Positions 15,519 to 23,161 of a DNA stretch of 23,161 nt are shown here, in pieces. A program made the position numbers and the translations under genes. The notes below the pieces were generated by a model. The model was not told the DNA's origin and searched no databases. It saw only the letters and a program-made list of their open reading frames with translations. Every line of letters starts with the position of its first letter. The first letter of the stretch is position 1. Location: NCBI GenBank assembly GCA_036510975.1, contig DATCCY010000060.1, positions 1 to 23,161 of the forward strand, given 5' to 3'. The stretch comes from Longivirga sp036510975 (GTDB taxonomy: Bacteria; Actinomycetota; Actinomycetes; S36-B12; CAIYMF01).

Positions 15519-15630
15519 TCTCGCTCTCCTCCGTCGGTCATGGAGCCGGTCGGCCCATCGTGGCAGACCGAGGTGACGCGCGCGTGGCGCCACGGTGACC
15601 CAGGGAGGCGCACCGGCCGGGTCAGCCGCG

Positions 15631-17583
15631 CTACTCGACGATCTCGCCGGTGGCGGTGTTGACGGCCGGGGCCGGCGCGCTGGCCGCCAGCGCGTCGACG
15701 ACGGCCTGCGCGACCGTCGGTCCGATGCCGGGGACCGACGAGAGCTCCTCGACGGTGGCCGCCCGCAGCCGCTTGAGCGAGCCGAACTGGCGCAGGACCG
15801 CCTTCTTGCGCGCCTCGCCGAGACCGGGGACGTCGTCGAGGATGCTCTCGACCATCCGCTTGCCGCGCTTCTGGCGCTGGTAGCTGATGGCGAACCGGTG
15901 GGCCTCGTCGCGCGCCCGCTGCAGGAGGTAGAGGCCCTCGCTCGAGCGCGGCAGGATGACCGGGTCGGGGTCTCCCGGCAGCCACACCTCCTCGAGCCGC
16001 TTGGCCAGACCCACGATGGCGACGTCGTGCACCCCGAGCTCGGACAGCGCCGCCTGTGCGGCCTCGACCTGCGGCTGGCCGCCGTCGACGACGAAGAGCT
16101 GCGGCGGGTAGGCGAACTTCCTCGGCCGTCCGGTGGTGGGGTCGATGCCCGGCGTCGGGTCGTCGCCGGTGAGGTCGACCTGCTCCTCGAGCAGCCGCCG
16201 GAAGCGCCGGGTGACGACCTCGGCGATGGACCGGGTGTCGTCGCTGATGCCGTCCTCGCTCCCCCGGATCGCGAACCGGCGGTACTCCGACTTGCGCGCC
16301 AGGCCGTCCTCGAAGACGACCAGGCTCGCCACGACGTCGGTGCCCTGCAGGTGGCTGACGTCGACGCACTCGATGCGCAGCGGCGCCTCGGGCAGGCCGA
16401 GCGCCTCCTGCAGCTCCTCGAGGGCCCGGCTGCGGGAGGTGAGGTCACCGGCACGGCGGGTCTTGTGCAGAACCAGGGCCTGGGCGGCGTTGCGCGTCAC
16501 GGTCTCCAGGAGATCCCGCTTGTCGCCGCGCTGCGGAACCCGGAGATCGACGTGCGACCCGCGCAGCTCGCTGAGCCAGGTGACGGTGCTCTCGAGGTCC
16601 GTGGGCAGCTCGGGCACGAGCAGCTCGCGCGGCACGCCGTCCGACGGCTGGTCGCCGTAGAGCTGCTGGACCAGGTGCTCGACGAGGTCGGCGGTCGTGA
16701 CGTCCTCGACCTTCTCGACGACGAACCCGCGCTGGCCACGCACGCGTCCGCCGCGGACGTGGAACACCTGGACGGCCGCCTCGAGCTCGTCCTCGCTGAT
16801 CCCGACGACGTCGGCGTCGGTGCCGTCCCCCAGGACGATCGCGTTCTTCTCCAGCGCCCTTTCGAGGGCCCTCAGGTCGTCGCGCAGCCGTGCCGCGCGC
16901 TCGTAGTCGAGCTCGGCGGCCGCGGCCCTCATCTCCCGCTCGATCCGCTTGGTGTACGCCGCCGTCTGGCCAGACAGGAACGCGCAGAAGTCCTCGACGA
17001 TGCGTCGGTGCTCAGCCGCGGACACCCGCCCGACGCACGGTGCGGAGCACTTGCCGATGTAGCCGAGCAGGCAGGGGCGCCCGATCTGGCCGTGGCGCTT
17101 GAAGACGCCGGTGCTGCACGTGCGTGCCGGGAAGGGTCGCAGCAGGAGGTCGACCGTCTCCCGGATGGCCCAGGCGTGGGCGTACGGGCCGAAGTAGCGG
17201 ACGCCCTTGCGCTTGGCTCCGCGCATCACGGTGATGCGCGGGAACTCCTCGTCGAGGGTGACGGCGAGGTAGGGGTAGCTCTTGTCGTCGCGGTAGCGGA
17301 CGTTGAAGCGGGGGTCGTACTCCTTGATCCAGGAGTACTCGAGCTGCAGCGCCTCGACCTCGGTGCCGACGGTCACCCAGTCGACCGACGACGCCGTGGT
17401 GACCATCGCCTGGGTGCGCGGGTGCAGCGCGCTGAGGTCCTGGAAGTACGACGAGAGCCGGCTGCGCAGGCTCTTGGCCTTGCCGACGTAGACGACCCGC
17501 CCGTGCGGGTCACGGAACCGGTAGACGCCGGGAGAGTCAGGGATCTCCCCGGGCGCGGGTCGGTAGGTCGCAGGGTCCGCCAC
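15631..17583 (-). CDS. uvrC: Excinuclease ABC subunit C
   Basis: UvrC makes both incisions around bulky DNA lesions in nucleotide-excision repair. The 650-residue protein has the N-terminal GIY-YIG nuclease (about 15-95, with GVY 19-21 and YVG 32-34) and a four-cysteine cluster C156, C171, C179 and C183 that binds Fe-S in homologues. The UVR helical hairpin for UvrB (about 205-245), the RNase H-like nuclease (DVSH 408-411, VVDGG 498-502, H562) and tandem helix-hairpin-helix motifs (about 583-632) follow. The start is GTG at 17583, 18 bp after the Rieske gene. rapZ follows after a 112-bp gap. Confidence 0.97.
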   Translation of the reverse strand: MADPATYRPAPGEIPDSPGVYRFRDPHGRVVYVGKAKSLRSRLSSYFQDLSALHPRTQAMVTTASSVDWVTVGTEVEALQLEYSWIKEYDPRFNVRYRDDKSYPYLAVTLDEEFPRITVMRGAKRKGVRYFGPYAHAWAIRETVDLLLRPFPARTCSTGVFKRHGQIGRPCLLGYIGKCSAPCVGRVSAAEHRRIVEDFCAFLSGQTAAYTKRIEREMRAAAAELDYERAARLRDDLRALERALEKNAIVLGDGTDADVVGISEDELEAAVQVFHVRGGRVRGQRGFVVEKVEDVTTADLVEHLVQQLYGDQPSDGVPRELLVPELPTDLESTVTWLSELRGSHVDLRVPQRGDKRDLLETVTRNAAQALVLHKTRRAGDLTSRSRALEELQEALGLPEAPLRIECVDVSHLQGTDVVASLVVFEDGLARKSEYRRFAIRGSEDGISDDTRSIAEVVTRRFRRLLEEQVDLTGDDPTPGIDPTTGRPRKFAYPPQLFVVDGGQPQVEAAQAALSELGVHDVAIVGLAKRLEEVWLPGDPDPVILPRSSEGLYLLQRARDEAHRFAISYQRQKRGKRMVESILDDVPGLGEARKKAVLRQFGSLKRLRAATVEELSSVPGIGPTVAQAVVDALAASAPAPAVNTATGEIVE

Positions 17584-17601
17584 GGGCGCGTCGAGCCCCC
17601 G

Positions 17602-18063
17602 TCAGGCCAGCGTGATCGTGGTGCCGGACACGGTGATGGCGACCTCGGCCAGCGGTGCGGGCGGCGGGCCGCCTTGCACCGAGCCATCGGACGCGGAGAA
17701 CTGACCCCCGTGGCACTGGCAGGTGATCGTGCCGTTCGCCACGTCGGACACGATGCAGCCCTCGTGCGTGCACACCGCGCTGAACGCCTTGAACGTGCCG
17801 GCGGTGGGTTGGGTGATCACGACCTGCCTGGCCTCCAGGACGACGCCCCCGCCGACAGGCACGTCGGTCGTCGCGACGGTCGACCCGGACCCTGAGGATC
17901 CGGCGCCGGAGGACCCCCGGTCGCCCCCGTCGGTCGTGGTGGTGGACCCACAGGCCGTGGTCAGCGCGACCGCGGCGGCGACCACGCTGCCGGTCACGAG
18001 GACCTGGCGACGGCTGGGCCCGGTGGGCTGCGTCGTCTCGGGCGTGGTCTCGGTCAGGGTCAT
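17602..18063 (-). CDS. Rieske [2Fe-2S] protein with Tat-type lipoprotein signal
   Basis: This is a 153-residue secreted Rieske-domain protein. The N-terminus carries a twin-arginine motif SRRQVL (17-22), a hydrophobic stretch (23-36), and a lipobox-like end with C38, followed by a Thr/Ser/Gly-rich linker (about 40-65). The Rieske fold has C98-x-H100 with C103, and C115, C117 and H118 in CQCHGG. Both cluster-ligand pairs and the extra disulfide cysteines are therefore present. This suggests export of the folded Fe-S protein through Tat and membrane anchoring outside the cell. The start is ATG at 18063 behind GGAGG. It lies 32 bp after uvrA and 18 bp before uvrC on the same strand. Its redox partner is unknown; it is much shorter than QcrA and is not part of a bc complex here. 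Confidence 0.93.
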   Translation of the reverse strand: MTLTETTPETTQPTGPSRRQVLVTGSVVAAAVALTTACGSTTTTDGGDRGSSGAGSSGSGSTVATTDVPVGGGVVLEARQVVITQPTAGTFKAFSAVCTHEGCIVSDVANGTITCQCHGGQFSASDGSVQGGPPPAPLAEVAITVSGTTITLA

Positions 18064-18095
18064 GCCGCCTCCTCGGGTCGGCCCCACGCTAGAGG

Positions 18096-21065
<2,970 letters not shown>

Positions 21066-21151
21066 ACCGGGTCCATTTCTCGAGTGGGGCGCGGGCGGCG
21101 CGGTGGCGCGCCCGAGAAGACCGGCCGACGCCGGAGCGGCGGCCGGGTCCC

Positions 21152-21157
21152 AGGCTA
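21152..21157 (-). promoter_or_regulatory. Candidate uvrA -10 element (TAGCCT)
   Basis: On the minus strand TAGCCT fits TANNNT and would start a transcript near 21145, leaving a leader of about 80 nt. I saw no LexA-type operator (TCGAAC-N4-GTTCGA-like) in 21066-21220. Confidence 0.33.
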
Positions 21158-21208
21158 ACGAGGGGCACCGACAACCACATTCCCGGAGCCGACGTCACGC
21201 TCACGGCG

Positions 21209-21214
21209 TACCGT
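21209..21214 (+). promoter_or_regulatory. Candidate -10 element (TACCGT), leaderless spacing
   Basis: TACCGT is followed by exactly 6 nt and then the GTG at 21221, with no ribosome-binding site. Transcription at the usual +7 position would begin on the start codon. Confidence 0.38.
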
Positions 21215-21220
21215 CGGCAC

Positions 21221-21883
21221 GTGCCCGACGCCCTCGCCGCGGACCTGGTGGCGCTCCAGCAGTCCACCGACCGCCTCATGGGCACGCTCGAGGGCCTCGA
21301 CGACGACGCCGCGCGTCGTCCGTCGTTACTCCCGGGGTGGAGCGTCGGCCATGTGCTCACGCACCTCGCCCGCAACGCGGACGGCATGGTCCGGCTGGTC
21401 GCGTGGGCCGCCACCGGTGTGCCCACCCCCATGTACGCCTCCGCCGAGGCCCGCAACGCCGAGATCGAGTCCGGCGCCGGTCGATCGGCCGACGCCCTCG
21501 CCTACGACGTCGCGACGAGCGCGGCTCGGCTGCGCGATGCCCTCGAACGGCTCGACGGACTCGCGGGCGAGCACCTGGACCGGCTGCTCGTGTTCGGTCC
21601 GCCACGCCCCGAAGCGGTGCCGGACACCCCGGCCGGGACGCTCCCCGCCGCGCGCCGACGCGAGCTGGAGATCCACCACGTCGACCTCGACCTCGGGTAC
21701 GCCGCCGCGGACTGGCCCGCCGACTTCGTTGAGCGGACCCTGCTCTTCGTGCACGGGAGGTCCGGCGCGGTCGACGTGGTGGGCGAACCGGCGGACGTGC
21801 TCGCCTGGCGGCTCGGGCGTGGCAGCGGCCACACCGTCCGGCGCCTCGACGGCTCGGAACCCGGGCAGCCCCCGCCCTGGTGA
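21221..21883 (+). CDS. Mycothiol-dependent maleylpyruvate isomerase-family protein (DinB fold)
   Basis: This 220-residue protein belongs to the DinB/MDMPI four-helix metalloenzyme family. The N-terminal half has the family LLPGWSVGHVLTHLARNADG segment with H48. The pair E148-x3-H152 in RRELEIHHVDLDLGY completes the metal triad (His, Glu, His) of mycothiol-dependent maleylpyruvate isomerase. The C-terminal region (about 165-220) is the small alpha/beta cap with WRLGRGSG. Family members act with mycothiol as S-transferases or isomerases; the true substrate is unknown, and no aromatic-degradation genes are nearby. The start is GTG at 21221, after a -10-like hexamer. It diverges from uvrA and ends 30 bp before the start of the MBL-fold gene, so the two may be co-transcribed. 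Confidence 0.88.
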   Translation: MPDALAADLVALQQSTDRLMGTLEGLDDDAARRPSLLPGWSVGHVLTHLARNADGMVRLVAWAATGVPTPMYASAEARNAEIESGAGRSADALAYDVATSAARLRDALERLDGLAGEHLDRLLVFGPPRPEAVPDTPAGTLPAARRRELEIHHVDLDLGYAAADWPADFVERTLLFVHGRSGAVDVVGEPADVLAWRLGRGSGHTVRRLDGSEPGQPPPW

Positions 21884-21913
21884 GCCGGCGGCACGACGGT
21901 GGATGATCGCGCC

Positions 21914-22567
21914 GTGACCTATACCGGAAACGTGACCGTCGGCGGCCGCGCAGACGTCCGCGAGCTGCCCGACCTCACGATCTCGAAGCTGGCCGTCGGT
22001 CCATACGAGAACAACTGCTACCTGCTGCGCTGCGCCGAGACGGGCGAGCAGGTCCTCGTGGACGCGGCCGACGAGCCCGACCGCCTGCTCGAGATGATCG
22101 GCGACGACGGCATCACCGCCGTGGTCACCACCCACGGCCACCACGACCACTGGCAGGGGCTCGCGGCCGTCGTCGCCGCGACGGGGGCACGGACCCTCGC
22201 CCACGCCGACGACGTCTCGATGATCGACGCCACGATCGACGAGACCGTCCCCGACGGCGGCATCGTCCGGGTCGGCAACGTCGTGCTCACCGCGATCCAC
22301 CTCGTGGGGCACACGCCCGGATCCATCGCGCTCCTCTACGACGACCCCACGGGCGCCCCCCACCTGTTCACCGGCGACTGCCTGTTCCCGGGTGGCATTG
22401 GACGGACCACAACTCCGGAGGGGTTCGCATCGCTCTACGGAGGCGTCCGCTCGAAGCTCTTTGATCGGCTGCCTGACGAGACGTGGATCTATCCCGGACA
22501 CGGGAAGGACACCACGCTCGGCGAGGAGAGGCCGCACCTCGAGGAGTGGAAGGCGCGCGGCTGGTAG
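21914..22567 (+). CDS. Metallo-beta-lactamase-fold hydrolase (glyoxalase II-like)
   Basis: This 217-residue MBL-fold hydrolase has a complete dinuclear metal site: H74-x-H76-x-D78-H79 in THGHHDH, H133 in VGHTPGS, D155 in TGDCLFPGG and H196 in YPGHGKDTT. The pattern resembles hydroxyacylglutathione hydrolase; in a mycothiol-using host the substrate would more likely be a mycothiol thioester, which is inference. The start GTG at 21914 gives MTYTGNVTVGG, matching the way related actinobacterial proteins begin; GTG at 21899 adds five residues. GATGAT ends 6 nt before 21914, a weak leaderless-type promoter. A similar MBL gene lies next to uvrA in mycobacteria. A stem-loop follows 6 nt after the stop. 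Confidence 0.92.
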   Translation: MTYTGNVTVGGRADVRELPDLTISKLAVGPYENNCYLLRCAETGEQVLVDAADEPDRLLEMIGDDGITAVVTTHGHHDHWQGLAAVVAATGARTLAHADDVSMIDATIDETVPDGGIVRVGNVVLTAIHLVGHTPGSIALLYDDPTGAPHLFTGDCLFPGGIGRTTTPEGFASLYGGVRSKLFDRLPDETWIYPGHGKDTTLGEERPHLEEWKARGW

Positions 22568-22815
22568 ATGCAGGGGGCCGAGGTCAAGATTCGCCCTGGA
22601 GACTGACCATCGGCCCCGCCTGCGTTCCTAGCCTGGCGGCATGGCCCTACGTCTTCGTCGGTGGACCGCGTGACGGCGAGACGGTCCAGAGCGTCCGCGA
22701 GCCGATCTCGTCCTGGTCGACGATGCGGGGCCGGGTGCTCGACAAGCCGCCGCAGACGATGCAGACCCCGGCGGGAACGGCGCTCATCCTGCGGTTCGAG
22801 GTGAAGGTCCGCTAG
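22546..22815 (+). CDS. Small orphan coding region with displaced start
   Basis: The convincing coding part is about 22642-22815: WPYVFVGGPRDGETVQ, then SSWSTMRGRVLDKPP, ending LILRFEVKVR, with strongly GC-biased third positions. I do not recognise the family. The frame's nearest canonical start upstream is GTG at 22546, given here, but that overlaps the MBL gene and runs through its terminator, so it is unlikely. An ATG at 22641 sits 6 nt after a TAGCCT hexamer, exactly where a start is expected. It is one base out of frame and stops after 10 codons. Deleting one G after that ATG would give MPYVFVGG. A CTG at 22633 is in frame. This could be a sequencing indel, a recent frameshift, or a non-standard start. 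Confidence 0.5.
   Translation: MEGARLVDAGGRGQDSPWRLTIGPACVPSLAAWPYVFVGGPRDGETVQSVREPISSWSTMRGRVLDKPPQTMQTPAGTALILRFEVKVR
22574..22617 (+). terminator. Candidate terminator after the MBL-fold gene
   Basis: Arms at 22574-22586 and 22604-22617 pair over 13 bp with a single bulged A (22609) and a 17-nt loop, beginning 6 nt after the MBL stop. The stem is GC-rich without a T-tract. It implies that the downstream orphan gene has its own promoter. Confidence 0.5.
22629..22634 (+). promoter_or_regulatory. Candidate -10 element (TAGCCT) before the orphan gene
   Basis: TAGCCT ends 6 nt before the ATG at 22641, the same geometry as at 21209 and close to that at 4126. CTGACC at 22603-22608 is a poor -35 at 20-nt spacing. 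Confidence 0.38.
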
Positions 22816-22846
22816 GTGTTCTCGACTCACGGCATCTAGCCTGACG

Positions 22847-22887
22847 TCGACGACCCCGCCCCTGGCCCCTCGGCGCGGGGTCGTCGA
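22847..22887. terminator. Bidirectional terminator between orphan gene and pilin gene
   Basis: A perfect 13-bp inverted repeat (22847-22859 and 22875-22887) with a 15-nt loop lies between two convergent stops, 31 nt after the orphan gene and 11 nt after the pilin gene. It is GC-rich and lacks a T-tract. Confidence 0.7.
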
Positions 22888-22898
22888 ACGTCTGGGAG

Positions 22899-23075
22899 TC
22901 AGCAGGTGCCGCTACCGATGCCCGAGCAGGTCTGCGCGAACGTGGAGCTGACCTTCCCGCCGAGCAAGAAGACGACTCCCACGATGACGGCCGCGATGGC
23001 GGCGACGAGCAGTCCGTACTCCACGGCCGACGCGCCCTCGTCGTGGCGTAGGGCGGTGCGGATGCGAGTGATCAT
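22899..23075 (-). CDS. Flp-family type IVb pilin
   Basis: This is a 58-residue Flp/Tad prepilin. A short basic leader ending in DEG is followed by A-S-A-V-E-Y, so cleavage after Gly16 would leave Glu at +5 and Tyr at +6, the Flp hallmark. A single hydrophobic helix (about 22-42) follows. The C-terminal tail has two cysteines (TCSGIGSGTC) that could form a small disulfide loop. The start ATG at 23075 is set by a strong AAAGGGGG ribosome-binding site 7 nt upstream; the longer frame from 23132 adds 19 residues with no leader likeness. Tad assembly genes, if linked, must lie beyond the right edge. A lone structural pilin separated from its machinery is also possible. Confidence 0.88.
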   Translation of the reverse strand: MITRIRTALRHDEGASAVEYGLLVAAIAAVIVGVVFLLGGKVSSTFAQTCSGIGSGTC

Positions 23076-23082
23076 GTGAGTG

Positions 23083-23090
23083 CCCCCTTT
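23083..23090 (-). promoter_or_regulatory. Ribosome-binding site of the pilin gene
   Basis: AAAGGGGG on the minus strand lies 7 nt before the ATG at 23075. It decides the start in favour of the 58-residue prepilin and suits a highly expressed structural protein. Confidence 0.6.
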
Positions 23091-23161
23091 GGCGCGCGCC
23101 AGACCCCGGAGGTCGACGGACTCCCTCAGCATGGCTTCGGAGCGTGATCGGCAACGCGGCC

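Noticed and set aside
15583..15594. Palindrome CGTGGCGCCACG between uvrC and rapZ
   Set aside because: It has only a 4-bp stem if folded as RNA, and such short GC palindromes are expected by chance here.
21066..21220. Search for a LexA/SOS box upstream of uvrA
   Set aside because: No TCGAAC-N4-GTTCGA-like sequence was found, so SOS control is not claimed.
22568..22606. 12-codon ORF (MQGAEVKIRPGD) starting directly after the MBL stop
   Set aside because: It lies inside the terminator-like hairpin, has no ribosome-binding site and no coding bias; probably chance.
22837..22842. A further TAGCCT hexamer on the plus strand
   Set aside because: No start codon lies 6-9 nt downstream and it runs straight into the bidirectional terminator.

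Overview
The window is a compact, high-GC, gene-dense piece of an actinobacterial chromosome. The evidence is lineage-restricted genes (RbpA, OpcA, WhiA, a mycothiol-dependent isomerase-type protein), many GTG starts, strongly GC-biased third codon positions, and a gene order known from Streptomyces, Mycobacterium and relatives. The family cannot be fixed from the sequence; a Micrococcales or Propionibacteriales host would fit. No tRNA, rRNA, IS element, phage gene or CRISPR array was seen, and no gene-free stretch exceeds about 180 bp.

Layout. (1) 86-847 (+): an unrecognised membrane protein, convergent with ctaB. (2) 866-1840 (-): ctaB, heme O synthase, diverging from (3) the pentose-phosphate cluster on the + strand: tkt, tal, zwf, opcA, pgl (1934-8630). 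tal and zwf are adjacent with no pgi between them; zwf/opcA and opcA/pgl overlap by 4 bases. (4) A perfect 15-bp inverted repeat (8637-8669) separates pgl from the long minus-strand block. (5) Read right to left, that block is uvrA, a Tat-type Rieske lipoprotein, uvrC, rapZ, yvcK, whiA, then gap-pgk-tpiA, then secG-rbpA. Terminator-like hairpins after whiA and tpiA, and -10-like hexamers before gap and secG, suggest at least three transcription units. (6) Diverging from uvrA, on the + strand: a mycothiol-dependent isomerase-family protein, a metallo-beta-lactamase-fold hydrolase, and a small orphan coding region whose start is out of frame. (7) At the right edge on the minus strand: a Flp-type pilin, its end separated from the orphan gene by a 13-bp bidirectional terminator.

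How it works together. The left half supplies central carbon metabolism: oxidative and non-oxidative pentose phosphate pathway and the triose part of glycolysis. The middle carries regulators and envelope/division factors (WhiA, YvcK, RapZ) plus the general transcription factor RbpA and the translocon subunit SecG. The right part holds nucleotide-excision repair (UvrA, UvrC) with redox or thiol-linked accessory proteins.

I found no clearly new multi-gene system. The points most worth a second look are a run of + strand genes whose start codons lie 6-8 nt after a TANNNT-like hexamer (candidate leaderless transcripts), a Rieske lipoprotein embedded between uvrA and uvrC, the orphan gene at 22.6-22.8 kb whose promoter and ATG are one base out of frame with the coding region, and the paired hairpins in the gap leader.
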